NCBI GenBank assembly: GCA_040219025.1
Contig: JAVJTE010000020.1
Span: 806,001-870,000 of the forward strand
Direction: 5' to 3'
Length of the DNA stretch: 64,000 bases
Source of the DNA: HT1-32 sp040219025
GTDB taxonomy: Bacteria; Pseudomonadota; Alphaproteobacteria; Rhodospirillales; HT1-32
Under the pieces are notes generated by a model that did no database searches, was not told where the DNA came from, and saw only the letters and a list, made by a program, of their open reading frames with translations. The translations under genes were made by a program, and so were the position numbers. Positions 16,948 to 24,891 of the stretch are shown here, piece by piece. The first letter of the stretch is position 1; every line of letters begins with the position of its first letter.

Positions 16948-16973
16948 TTGACGATTTTAAAAACGATTGTCAA
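16948..16973 (-). promoter_or_regulatory. Operator-like inverted repeat upstream of the FAH/TRAP/dioxygenase operon
   Basis: Near-perfect 8-bp arms TTGACGAT (16948-16955) and ATTGTCAA (16966-16973) centred at 16960.5 with an AT-rich core. On the minus strand the arm supplies a consensus -35 TTGACA; the -10 is weak. A perfect 12-bp palindrome aatatcgatatt (16976-16987) lies next to it. The position fits control by the GntR/FCD protein encoded at the end of the operon. Confidence 0.5.
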
Positions 16974-17012
16974 ATAATATCGATATTTTTGATCCGACTG
17001 ATTTCACTTCCT

Positions 17013-17086
17013 GTCATCCTGAACCTGATTCAGGAACGATCGCGCGGACCCTGCAGATACGGGTCCTGAATCAGGTTCAGGATGAC
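17013..17086. repeat. Perfect 23-bp inverted repeat, a different repeat family
   Basis: Arms at 17013-17035 and 17064-17086 are exact reverse complements (beginning gtcatcctgaacctgattc), separated by 28 bp. It lies between the end of the box operon and the FAH operon promoter. It differs in sequence from the ccttcgagac elements. The long stem could protect or end transcripts. Confidence 0.85.
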
Positions 17087-17125
17087 GGGAAAAGGACAGG
17101 CGCCGGGCTGTCTGTCCGCCGGGGT

Positions 17126-17161
17126 AAAAGAAAACCTCCCCCGCCGGTATGGTGGGGGAGG
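17126..17161 (-). terminator. Rho-independent terminator of the box operon
   Basis: On the minus strand an 8-bp-plus GC-rich hairpin (cctccccc / gggggagg at 17135-17161) is followed by ttttctttt (complement of 17126-17134). It lies about 32 bp beyond the boxB stop. Confidence 0.85.
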
Positions 17162-17192
17162 CTGATTCAGGTTTCAGACTGTTTATCGTCGG

Positions 17193-18614
17193 TCAGTTGA
17201 AGCGGACATACTCGTAGTCAATCGGCTGGCCGTTAATTCCCTTCAGGGGCGGGGCAATCCAGGAGGCCATTTTCCCGGGTTCGGTCACGGCTTTCATCAG
17301 GGACAGGATGTAAATGCGGTCACTGTCGGTCGGCAGCCATTCGTCCTTCTGTTTCTCGAACTCTGCACGGTCAATCACCTTGCCGTCCGGTGTCAGGCAG
17401 CTGCCGGCATAGATGCCGATGCCGCGATGGAAACCGCGATGGGGCAGGGTCAGTGTGAAATCGATCCCGGCGGCAGCGATGGTGCGGTTCCATTTGTCGA
17501 CACCGCGCTGGCAGTCCGCGACATAATCATCACGCAGCCGCTCATTGACCGCGTTCAGGGCGGAGGCATCGATCATATGAACCTTGCCGTCCCGGATTTC
17601 CGGCACCTTGTAGGTGGCATCGGTCAGGATATGGTCATCATCAATCCGCGTCTCCTGATAGCGGCCTTTCAGACCCATGGTGTAGTAGTTCGCTGCGTTG
17701 GTGGAGGTTTCCTGACCGAACAGATCAATCGATACCGAGAAGTGGAAATTGATATAGCGCTGGATGGTGGCCAGATCGATGCCGCCGAAGCTGCGGATAT
17801 CATCGGTCTTGTGCTCGTTCATCAGGTCACAGGCGCGCTGGATCACCCGCTGTACGCCGGTTTCGCCGACGAACATATGGTGGGCTTCTTCCGTCAGCAT
17901 GAAACGGCAGGTCCGTGACAGCGGGTCAAACCCGCTCTCGGCCAGCGAGGCGAGCTGATACTTGCCGTCCCGGTCGGTAAAGAAAGTGAACATGAAGAAG
18001 GACAGCCAGTCCGGCGTCTCTTCGTTGAAAGCCTGAAGGATGCGCGGCTTGTCGGCATCACCGGAATGGCGGGCCAGCATTTCCTCGGCTTCCTCGCGTC
18101 CGTCGCGTCCGAAATAGGCGTGCAGCAGATAGACCATCGCCCAGAGGTGGCGGCCTTCCTCGACATTGATCTGGAACAGGTTGCGCAGATCATAAAGCGA
18201 CGGGCAGGTACGGCCGAGATGGCGCTGCTGTTCCACGGATGCCGGCTCCGTATCGCCCTGGGTGACAATCAGACGGCGCAGTTCCGACCGGTATTCACCC
18301 GGTACTTCCTGCCAGGCATCCTGCCCCTTATGCATGCCGAAATTGATCTTCCGGTCAGCCTCGCCCGGGGACAGGAACACGCCCCAGCGGTAATCCGGCA
18401 TCTTCACATGGCCGTAATTTGCCCAGCCGCCCTTGTCGACGCTGACGGCCGTGCGCAGGAAGACATCATAGTCATGGCTTTCAACCGGTCCGAGTTCGCG
18501 CCACCAGCCCTGGAATTCCGGTAGCCACTTTTCCAGCGCACGCTGAAGGCGGCGATCATTGCCAAGGTCAACATTGTTGGGGATCTTTTCGGAATAATTG
18601 ATTCCCATGTTCAT
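17193..18614 (-). CDS. boxB: Benzoyl-CoA 2,3-epoxidase, oxygenase subunit BoxB
   Basis: 473 residues, the usual BoxB length. It is a class I diiron oxygenase that converts benzoyl-CoA to its 2,3-epoxide in the cytoplasm. The diiron set expected from BoxB can be placed: Glu123, Glu153 and His156 (VEEGRHLWAM), Asp214 (FFTDRDGKY), Glu243 and His246 (TEEAHHMFVG). AGGAG lies eight bases before the chosen ATG at 18614. It follows boxC by 32 bp and ends at a terminator. The reductase partner BoxA is not encoded in this window. Confidence 0.95.
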   Translation of the reverse strand: MNMGINYSEKIPNNVDLGNDRRLQRALEKWLPEFQGWWRELGPVESHDYDVFLRTAVSVDKGGWANYGHVKMPDYRWGVFLSPGEADRKINFGMHKGQDAWQEVPGEYRSELRRLIVTQGDTEPASVEQQRHLGRTCPSLYDLRNLFQINVEEGRHLWAMVYLLHAYFGRDGREEAEEMLARHSGDADKPRILQAFNEETPDWLSFFMFTFFTDRDGKYQLASLAESGFDPLSRTCRFMLTEEAHHMFVGETGVQRVIQRACDLMNEHKTDDIRSFGGIDLATIQRYINFHFSVSIDLFGQETSTNAANYYTMGLKGRYQETRIDDDHILTDATYKVPEIRDGKVHMIDASALNAVNERLRDDYVADCQRGVDKWNRTIAAAGIDFTLTLPHRGFHRGIGIYAGSCLTPDGKVIDRAEFEKQKDEWLPTDSDRIYILSLMKAVTEPGKMASWIAPPLKGINGQPIDYEYVRFN

Positions 18615-18646
18615 GATGAAGTCTCCTGTTACAGACGTGTGTTTTT

Positions 18647-20299
18647 TCAGACGCGGTTGGGATCAAATTCGGCGCGGGTGCCGGTACCGAACTTGCGCAG
18701 GGCACCTGCCTCTCCAACTGCATTTGGCCGCTGGAAGATCCAGTTCTGCCAGGCGGTCAGGCGGCCGAAAATCTTTGTCTCCATGGTCTCCGGCCCGGCA
18801 AAGCGCAGGCTGGCCTCCATGCCGGTCAGGCTGTCCGGGGAGAAGGCGGCGCGTTCCTCCAGCGCCAGGCGAACTTCGTCTTCCCAGTCGATATCGTCGG
18901 GGATGAAGGTCACCAGACCCAGCTCGTCAGCATCTTCGGCCAGCAGGTCGCGGCCGGTTTCGGCTTCCAGCTCGGCGAAGCGGTCATCGTTATCGAGAAA
19001 ACGGGTCTGCAGCCGGGTCAGCCCGTTACCCATGGGACAGGGGCCGAAATTCATGGCGGTCAGGCGCAGCGCCGCCGGGGCCTGATCGTCACCCTCAAAG
19101 GTGCCATCAAGCATGTAGCTGCGGTCTGCGGCGAGCACGAGTTCAAGCAGGGTGCCGGTGAAGCAACTGCCCGGCTCAATCAGCGTGATCAGGCTGCGCG
19201 ATGTCACATCAAGACGTTTCAGGCAGCGTTTCAGGTATAGCCGGACTTCCCGGATGAACCAGTTGTCCGCCTCTGCCACCAGCAGATTGTCATAGCCTTC
19301 GACAGTCTTTCCGTTGCCGCTCGTGCGCAGCGCCCAGACACCGATGTCTGTTTCGTTCGTCCGCAGATGCAGGATGGCATCATCCAGATCACGGGCCAGC
19401 GCCAGCGGCCAGAAGGCAATGCCCTGTTCCTGTGCTGCGGCTGCATTCGCCGGGGCGTCCGCTGTCGGGCCGTTAACAGTAATTGTGGCAACACGGCTGC
19501 TGCGATCAATCCCGACCGACAGGGTGCCATAGGTGATGGTGTCGCCGTCATGGTGCCGTTCGACCATCGGCCAGTCGATGCCCGCCGCATCTTTCGGACG
19601 GTCGCTGCGGGCGGCGGCCTTGCCGGCTTTCTCAGTGACGATTTCGTCAAACCGCGAGCGCGGGACCAGTTCGTCAACCAGCTTCCAGTCGAGGGCGCGT
19701 TTGCCTTTGATGCCCTCGGTGACGGTACAGAAGAAATCTGCATGGTCACGGCGCACCATGCGCTTGTCGACAACCCGGGTCAGGCCGCCGGTGCCCGGCA
19801 GCACAGCCAGCAGCGGGACTTCCGGCAGGGAGACGGCGCTGGAGCCGTCATCAACCAGCAGGATTTCATCGGTTGCCAGCGCCAGTTCATACCCGCCACC
19901 CGCCGCTGTGCCGTTGATGGCGCAGAGATAGCGTTGCTGTGACCCGTCACTGGCGTCTTCAATACCCATGCGGGTTTCGTTGGTAAACTTGCAGAAATTG
20001 ACCTTGTGGGCGTGGCTGGATCCGGCCAGCATCGTGATGTTGGCCCCGGAACAGAACACCCGGTCCTTGCCGGAAGTAATGACTACGGCACCGACTTCCG
20101 GATGGCAGAACCGGAGCCGCTGGGTGGCATCATAAAGCTCGATATCGACGCCGAGGTCATAGGAATTGAGCTTCAGATCATATCCCGGGACCAGCCCGCC
20201 CTTTTCGTCCACATCCATGGTCAGTGTTGCGACGTTGCCGTCGATATCGATCTTCCAGTGCTTGTACTGGCCGGGTTCGGTTCTGAAATCGATGGTCAT
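18647..20299 (-). CDS. boxC: Benzoyl-CoA-dihydrodiol lyase BoxC
   Basis: 550 residues from the ATG at 20299 (MTIDFRTEPGQYKHWKIDID); a longer open frame upstream overlaps the divergent acetyltransferase gene and is not coding. BoxC is a duplicated crotonase-fold enzyme that opens the 2,3-epoxybenzoyl-CoA ring hydrolytically, releasing formate. Visible crotonase features are VFCSGANITMLAGSSH (oxyanion-hole region) and CAINGTAAGGGYELALATDEILL. It is the first gene of the boxCB operon. The usual neighbours (benzoate-CoA ligase, BoxA, BoxD, BoxR) are absent. Confidence 0.95.
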   Translation of the reverse strand: MTIDFRTEPGQYKHWKIDIDGNVATLTMDVDEKGGLVPGYDLKLNSYDLGVDIELYDATQRLRFCHPEVGAVVITSGKDRVFCSGANITMLAGSSHAHKVNFCKFTNETRMGIEDASDGSQQRYLCAINGTAAGGGYELALATDEILLVDDGSSAVSLPEVPLLAVLPGTGGLTRVVDKRMVRRDHADFFCTVTEGIKGKRALDWKLVDELVPRSRFDEIVTEKAGKAAARSDRPKDAAGIDWPMVERHHDGDTITYGTLSVGIDRSSRVATITVNGPTADAPANAAAAQEQGIAFWPLALARDLDDAILHLRTNETDIGVWALRTSGNGKTVEGYDNLLVAEADNWFIREVRLYLKRCLKRLDVTSRSLITLIEPGSCFTGTLLELVLAADRSYMLDGTFEGDDQAPAALRLTAMNFGPCPMGNGLTRLQTRFLDNDDRFAELEAETGRDLLAEDADELGLVTFIPDDIDWEDEVRLALEERAAFSPDSLTGMEASLRFAGPETMETKIFGRLTAWQNWIFQRPNAVGEAGALRKFGTGTRAEFDPNRV

Positions 20300-20345
20300 G
20301 GAGGCTTCCCTGTGCGGAATTTCGTCTATTACGGTAAATGGGTAC

Positions 20346-20362
20346 CTTAATGCGTATTTAAG
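20346..20362. promoter_or_regulatory. Short inverted repeat between boxC and the GNAT gene
   Basis: CTTAA (20346-20350) and TTAAG (20358-20362) flank 7 bp in the divergent intergenic region, 47-63 bp upstream of boxC. The AT-rich dyad is a weak candidate site for the Rrf2 regulator encoded on the other side. The arms are short, so chance is possible. Confidence 0.25.
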
Positions 20363-20452
20363 ATGACATGGCCCTGTATGAATGTCAATATTACCGGCAT
20401 GGACAGTATGGTGCAGACAGACGGAACAGCCGGAAATGCGGAGACCCCGGTG

Positions 20453-20899
20453 ATGATCCGGCCAGCCACAACGGCAGATATCTCCGACGTGCAGCGCCTT
20501 GATGAGCGCAATACAGGTCTGGGCAAGCCAGCTTTCTGGGCCGATGCCTTCCGGCGTTACGGTCAGTCCGGGGAGGGAGAGTTTCTGGTGGCTGAGCAGG
20601 ATGGCCGGTTCGCCGGTTATATCGTCGGTGAGGTGCGGGCCTGGGAGTTCGGGTCCCCTCCCAGCGGCTGGATATTTGCCTTTGGTGTCGAGCCGGAGTA
20701 CCGGCTGGCAAAGATCGCGACCAGACTGTTTGAGGCAATTTGTGACCGGTTCCGTGCCCGGGGCGTTGAACAGGCCCGCAGCATGGTCGCGACGGATGAC
20801 CATCTGAACCTGGCCTTTCTGCGCGCCCAGGGCATGCGCGGCGGACCTTTTCTGCAACTGGAAATGAACCTGAATCCGAAACCGGGAGGGGAGGCATGA
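20453..20899 (+). CDS. GNAT-family N-acetyltransferase
   Basis: 148 residues from the ATG at 20453, which has GGAG nine bases upstream and gives the typical MIRPATTADISDVQRLDERN start; upstream in-frame ATGs at 20363-20411 lack a good ribosome site. The acetyl-CoA-binding region is around IFAFGVEPEYRLAKIATRLFEAI (motif A, with the usual Q/RxxGxG degenerate to RLAKIA) and the final beta-strand region is LAFLRAQGMRGGPF. The substrate is unknown. It overlaps the Rrf2 gene by 4 bp and is divergent from boxC, so a link to benzoyl-CoA metabolism is plausible but unproven. Confidence 0.78.
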   Translation: MIRPATTADISDVQRLDERNTGLGKPAFWADAFRRYGQSGEGEFLVAEQDGRFAGYIVGEVRAWEFGSPPSGWIFAFGVEPEYRLAKIATRLFEAICDRFRARGVEQARSMVATDDHLNLAFLRAQGMRGGPFLQLEMNLNPKPGGEA

Positions 20900-21303
20900 G
20901 GCTGCAGAAGGCTTCCCGGTATGCGCTGTATGCGGCAACCGAACTGGCGCGTCATCCGGAGCGCCAGATGTCAGCAGCAGAAATTGCGGCGATCTACAGC
21001 ATATCGCTGAACCATCTGGCGAAAATTCTGCGGGAACTGGGCCGGGCCGGTCTGGTTGAAGCTGTTCGGGGTGTTGGTGGCGGATACAGACTTATCGCGA
21101 ATCCGAAACGGACATCGCTTTATGACATTATCGTGTTGTTTGAAGAGCCTGCCGGAGAAGTCTCGAACAGCGGGCTTGAGGGCGCACAAACACCTGTCGG
21201 CAAATCACTGATTGCCGTTACGACCGAAATCGACCTGATTGCCGAGGCAACCCTGCGATCTATCAGCCTTGCCACATTGCTGCGGGATGCTGACGTCGCC
21301 TGA
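20896..21303 (+). CDS. Rrf2-family transcriptional regulator without cysteines
   Basis: 135 residues with an Rrf2 winged helix: MRLQKASRYALYAATELARHP, then AAEIAAIYSISLNHLAKILRELGRAGLVEAVRGVGGGYRLI. IscR and NsrR bind iron-sulfur clusters with three Cys near residues 90-105; this protein has no Cys at all, so it should sense something other than an Fe-S cluster or NO through that site. It is translationally coupled to the GNAT gene and divergent from boxCB, where BoxR would usually be expected as regulator. Confidence 0.85.
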   Translation: MRLQKASRYALYAATELARHPERQMSAAEIAAIYSISLNHLAKILRELGRAGLVEAVRGVGGGYRLIANPKRTSLYDIIVLFEEPAGEVSNSGLEGAQTPVGKSLIAVTTEIDLIAEATLRSISLATLLRDADVA

Positions 21304-21351
21304 AGCTGTCTCCGCCGGGTCCTGAAACCCGGCGGAGACATTATTCAGAGA

Positions 21352-21561
21352 TCAGTCGATGATCTTGAGATCTTCGGCAGACGTCTTGCCATTACGGCCA
21401 CGCTGCAATTCGAAGCTCACCTTCTGGCCTTCGGTCAGGCTGTCGAGACCTGCCTGCTGCACTGCGGTGATGTGAACGAATGCGTCGCTGCCGCCTTCTG
21501 AAGGTTCAATGAAGCCATAACCCTTGGTCGGGTTGAACCATTTTACTGTACCAGTAGCCAT
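21352..21561 (-). CDS. Cold-shock protein, CspA family (copy 1)
   Basis: 69-residue single cold-shock domain with both RNA-binding motifs: KGYGFIEPSEG (RNP1-like) and DAFVHITAV (RNP2). It acts as an RNA chaperone in the cytoplasm. It is nearly identical to the copy at 21752-21961, differing at about six residues. The stop lies next to the Rrf2 gene, convergent with it. Confidence 0.95.
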   Translation of the reverse strand: MATGTVKWFNPTKGYGFIEPSEGGSDAFVHITAVQQAGLDSLTEGQKVSFELQRGRNGKTSAEDLKIID

Positions 21562-21751
21562 AAACTTGGTCTTCCTCTAGTGATGTGAGTGATGCAATCC
21601 GCAAAACTCATTGGGTAGCGCACAAAATTCGAGAGTATCCTTAACCACGGCTGTGGAGACATAACCCCACAAGAACTCTGTAACGCCTGTGGAACTGAGC
21701 AACCGTGGCCTCGCCACCGCAGCATTGCTGCGCCGGAAAGGCCATCAGAGA

Positions 21752-21961
21752 TCAGTCGATAATCTTGAGGTCTTCGGCAGACGCCTTACCATTATTTCCG
21801 CGCTGCAGTTCGAAGCTGACTTTCTGACCTTCGGTCAGACTGTCAAGACCCGCGCGCTGAACGGCGGTAATGTGGACGAATGCATCGTTGCCGCCTTCCG
21901 ACGGTTCGATAAAACCAAAACCCTTAGTCGGGTTGAACCATTTAACAGTGCCTGTAGCCAT
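21752..21961 (-). CDS. Cold-shock protein, CspA family (copy 2)
   Basis: 69 residues with KGFGFIEPSEG and DAFVHITAV. It is a tandem paralogue of the preceding gene in the same orientation, 190 bp apart. The spacing leaves room for a separate promoter and a long 5' leader for each copy, as in other csp genes. The start regions (ATGGCTAC preceded by a gaggac-like sequence) are similar in both, which supports a recent local duplication. Confidence 0.95.
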   Translation of the reverse strand: MATGTVKWFNPTKGFGFIEPSEGGNDAFVHITAVQRAGLDSLTEGQKVSFELQRGNNGKASAEDLKIID

Positions 21962-22100
21962 AAACTTAGTCGTCCTCTAACAAAAAGTAGATCATGCAAA
22001 TGCGCATAACCTATGGATCGTCGTTCTCAATGTCAGGGGAGTTCTAACCTACGCGACGGGCGCGGAGTGGAAGCGCCACAGAACACAGAAACGCACGGAG

Positions 22101-22128
22101 GCTGGTTATACGCTTTTTTTCAACCAGC
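22101..22128. repeat. Small inverted repeat between csp copy 2 and the hydrolase gene
   Basis: GCTGGTT (22101-22107) and AACCAGC (22122-22128) flank 14 nt containing a T-run. It lies about 40 bp beyond the stop of the hydrolase gene. The T-run is inside the loop rather than after the stem, so it is not a standard terminator. Confidence 0.35.
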
Positions 22129-22169
22129 GCAACAAAACTCTTGAAAATCGGGTAAAATCAGATCGGAAA

Positions 22170-23054
22170 TCAATTCTGACGCAAGATGTTGTTGATCCAG
22201 TTCATCATGACACCTTCGGCGGCGAGAGTTGCAACAGCATTGTAGCCGACCGTCGCGCCGCAGCAACCGCCGGGTTTTGAGGCGTTTCTGACCTCCGGGC
22301 GATAGCGGATATCAGCGCCGATGGAATCAAAGGAATGATGGGCGCCGGGAAACAGATGAACAGCAAAATCACTCCCGGAACGCCGTGTTGCAGCTTGCAG
22401 GGCGACAATATTACGGGCCGGTGTCCAGTCATCCGCCTCACCTGTGAGTAACAGAAGCGGGGCAGAGGGCAGAAACGGGCGGGTGCGTTTCGGACCGGCG
22501 ACGACCATTCCGTTGGCGTAGAAACCAATGGCAAACCTGAAGCCGCCTTCCGCCGGTTGCGGTCGATCCAGCAAATGCAGGACAACACGCCCGCCGTTCG
22601 ACCAGCCGGCCAGCCCGATACGTTGCGGGTCGATTCGCGGGTCCGAACGCAGCCTGGCCAGCGCCGCCAGGGCGTCGGCGGTGCGGGCGCGGCTGGCCGG
22701 CAGCTTTTCCCTGCCAGTACAGATTTCCCGGATACCGCGACCGGTAAAACTGTCGACGGCAAGCGTTGCAAAGCCGGCCTGATGAAACCGTCCTGCCCAG
22801 TGCCGGTATTTTTTCTGCGGTTGTCCCTTGCTGGTCAGCAGCCCGCCGCAGCCATGCATCATGATGATGGCGGGCCAGGGACCCGGCGTGGCAGGAACAT
22901 CGAGTAAGGCTGATATCCGGTCCCGGTGAGTCACCCCGTCACTGGCAAGCCAGATGCTGGAGACGGGGATTGACTCCGCTGCATTGACGCCTGTGCTGAG
23001 CACAAGCGACAGGATGGCTGTACGGCCTCCCCGCAGCAGAGCTTTCAGCAGCAT
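22170..23054 (-). CDS. Exported dienelactone-hydrolase-like alpha/beta hydrolase
   Basis: 294 residues with an N-terminal signal peptide (about 1-27). The alpha/beta-hydrolase triad is visible: Ser in the nucleophile elbow GLAGWSNGGRV, an acid in LLTGEADDWTPA and His in PGAHHSFDSIG. The oxyanion region is IIMMHGCGGL. The family includes dienelactone hydrolases and carboxylesterases. Export argues against a role in the cytoplasmic muconate pathways encoded elsewhere in the window, so an extracytoplasmic esterase is more likely. It is monocistronic. Confidence 0.78.
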   Translation of the reverse strand: MLLKALLRGGRTAILSLVLSTGVNAAESIPVSSIWLASDGVTHRDRISALLDVPATPGPWPAIIMMHGCGGLLTSKGQPQKKYRHWAGRFHQAGFATLAVDSFTGRGIREICTGREKLPASRARTADALAALARLRSDPRIDPQRIGLAGWSNGGRVVLHLLDRPQPAEGGFRFAIGFYANGMVVAGPKRTRPFLPSAPLLLLTGEADDWTPARNIVALQAATRRSGSDFAVHLFPGAHHSFDSIGADIRYRPEVRNASKPGGCCGATVGYNAVATLAAEGVMMNWINNILRQN

Positions 23055-23106
23055 GGACGAAGGTCCCCGGTGGTTTGATCAAGCGGCGTCATTTATGCTC
23101 TGAGCT

Positions 23107-23697
23107 ATGGGAAATGTAATCTCAAAAATCGGCTTCGGCGGCGGCTGTCACTGGTGCACCGAAGCGGTCTTTCAGTCCGTCAGGGGGGTAAACCGGACAG
23201 AACAGGGTTTCATCCGGTCCGATCCACCCTGCGACAACTGGTCCGAGGCAGTTATCGTTCACTATGACGAGACGGATATCCGCCTTGCGGACCTGATCGA
23301 AATTCACCTGCGCACCCATGCCAGCGGATCCGCCCATTCCATGCGGGGCAAGTACCGCAGCGCGATCTACTGCTTCACGGCAGAGCAGCAGAAAGCCGCA
23401 GCGGATGTGCTGGCAAGCCTGCAAGACGGGTTTGACGAGACGCTGGTGACGCAGGTTTTGCCTTTTGCCGGGTTCCGGGAATCAGACCAGCGATTTCAGA
23501 ACTACTATGAGCAGGGGCCGGAGCGACCGTTCTGCCAGACCTATATCGATCCCAAGCTCAGGATCTTGCGGGAACGATTCTCGGGACTTGTCCGCGAAAG
23601 CCGAGATGTCAGCAGAATTCAGCGGTCAGTTAACCCTGCTGCCGGGTGCCGGCGAAATTCCGCAACCGCCGCGAAAACCACGGCAAAGAGGATATGA
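23107..23697 (+). CDS. msrA: Peptide-methionine (S)-S-oxide reductase, GCHWC type
   Basis: 196-residue MsrA, which repairs methionine-S-sulfoxide in proteins. The catalytic motif is GGGCHWCTEAVF (Cys14, with a second Cys17 two residues on), unlike the common GCFWG motif found in the paralogue at 24285. Conserved MsrA features are EIHLRTHASGSAHSMRGKYRSAIYC and the downstream Tyr-rich region QNYYEQGPERPFCQTYIDPKL. Cys17 could replace the usual C-terminal resolving cysteine. The last 79 bp overlap the convergent membrane-protein gene, so the C-terminal tail beyond about residue 170 may be under mixed constraint. Confidence 0.87.
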   Translation: MGNVISKIGFGGGCHWCTEAVFQSVRGVNRTEQGFIRSDPPCDNWSEAVIVHYDETDIRLADLIEIHLRTHASGSAHSMRGKYRSAIYCFTAEQQKAAADVLASLQDGFDETLVTQVLPFAGFRESDQRFQNYYEQGPERPFCQTYIDPKLRILRERFSGLVRESRDVSRIQRSVNPAAGCRRNSATAAKTTAKRI

Positions 23698-24134
23698 CCG
23701 GCCAGCGCCACCCATGTAATCCCGGTGAAGCCGAGGAAAGCGGGATTTCCGGCTACCAGATGCGCCATGATATACAGCGCGAATATCCAGAGCCCAACGC
23801 CGTATATGACGGATCCCGGCAGCCATGACATGCCTGGAACCAGCCGGGCCAGAACCGGACGGGCGATGAACAGCCATCCAACCGGGTAGGCAACCATTCC
23901 TGCCAGGTAATGGAGAAAGTGGGCGCCCGGGGAGTAGGCCTCGCCAAACAGGACCCTGATCACATTGTTTGCCAGCGGCACCGGTGCCAGACCGGAAAAC
24001 CCGAGCATCGGGCTGATACTCTGTCCGAAAAAATCAAATGCCACTGTTGCCAGTGCGCCACCGAACATCACCGTCATAACTGTATGCCGGTCCAGCCGGA
24101 GGGCAGTCCGGCCATTTATTGCCTGTTCTGTCAT
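23619..24134 (-). CDS. Hypothetical multi-spanning membrane protein
   Basis: 171 residues from the ATG at 24134 (MTEQAINGRTALRLDRHTVM). Four to five hydrophobic segments are visible: 20-42, 55-90, 100-125 and 135-160. The arrangement FGGALATVAFDFFGQSISPMLG then FLHYLAGMVAYPVGWLFIARP resembles small conserved proteobacterial membrane proteins of unknown function. It ends inside the 3' end of the convergent msrA (79-bp overlap). I do not recognise a specific function. Confidence 0.7.
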   Translation of the reverse strand: MTEQAINGRTALRLDRHTVMTVMFGGALATVAFDFFGQSISPMLGFSGLAPVPLANNVIRVLFGEAYSPGAHFLHYLAGMVAYPVGWLFIARPVLARLVPGMSWLPGSVIYGVGLWIFALYIMAHLVAGNPAFLGFTGITWVALAGHILFAVVFAAVAEFRRHPAAGLTDR

Positions 24135-24284
24135 ATCACCGATTCCCTGATTCCAGTTACCAGACGTGCGTACCACTGTCCGGTAACCGGTGGAAATCAA
24201 ACTAACGCGATGGTCCGTGATAGCCACTGACCAGACCATTTTACGGTGCTTCTCCGGTGTCTGGTCCGGGAACCCGGTCCGGTG

Positions 24285-24800
24285 TCAGGCGGCGTCGGTG
24301 TTCCGCTGCAACTTCCAGCCGGGCCGGGGATAGTGGCAGGTATAGCCGTTCGGAATCCGCTGGAGGTAGTTCTGATGCTCCGGCTCGGCTTCCCAGAAAT
24401 CACTGACCGGTTCGACTTCTGTAACCACCTTGCCGGGCCACAGGCCGGAGGCATTGACGTCCCGGATCGTGGTTTCAGCGACTTCTTTCTGGCGGTCACT
24501 GGTATAGTAAATCGCGGAGCGATAGCTGCTTCCCATATCGTTGCCCTGCCGGTTGACAGTCGACGGATCGTGGATCTGGAAGAAGAACTCAAGGATGGCG
24601 CGGAAATCGGTCCGGGCGGGGTCGAAAATGACCTCGATGGCTTCGGCATGACTTCCGTGGTTGCGATAGGTCGCGTTTGGTACATCGCCACCGCTATAGC
24701 CGACGCGGGTGGAAATGACGCCGGGTTGCCTGCGGAAAAGGTCTTCCATTCCCCAGAAACATCCGCCGGCCAGTACAGCTCTTTCAGTCGTCTCACTCAT
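24285..24800 (-). CDS. msrA: Peptide-methionine (S)-S-oxide reductase, classical type
   Basis: 171 residues from the ATG at 24800 (MSETTERAVLAGGCFWGMED). The classical GCFWG motif carries Cys14, followed by VGYSGGDVPNATYRNHGSHAEAIEV, QIHDPSTVNRQGNDMGSSYRSAIYY and EPEHQNYL, all MsrA hallmarks. The usual resolving Cys pair near the C-terminus is not evident; a single Cys is present in GYTCHYPRPGW. It lies about 600 bp from the GCHWC-type paralogue but on the opposite strand, so the two are not one operon. No msrB is adjacent. Confidence 0.93.
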   Translation of the reverse strand: MSETTERAVLAGGCFWGMEDLFRRQPGVISTRVGYSGGDVPNATYRNHGSHAEAIEVIFDPARTDFRAILEFFFQIHDPSTVNRQGNDMGSSYRSAIYYTSDRQKEVAETTIRDVNASGLWPGKVVTEVEPVSDFWEAEPEHQNYLQRIPNGYTCHYPRPGWKLQRNTDAA

Positions 24801-24891
24801 GGCTTGATCCTTTCGCTTCAAAGACCGGAGATAGTTGTCTCCTCGCCTGCATTCCAGACCGGTGACCCCGGATGCACGCAGATGTGTATGG

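Noticed and set aside
20300..20938. N-terminal extension of boxC by 213 residues
   Set aside because: It overlaps the divergent GNAT gene and matches no BoxC N-terminus; the ATG at 20299 gives the normal protein.
24285..24800. Fusion or operon of the two MsrA genes
   Set aside because: They are on opposite strands and are separated by a membrane-protein gene.
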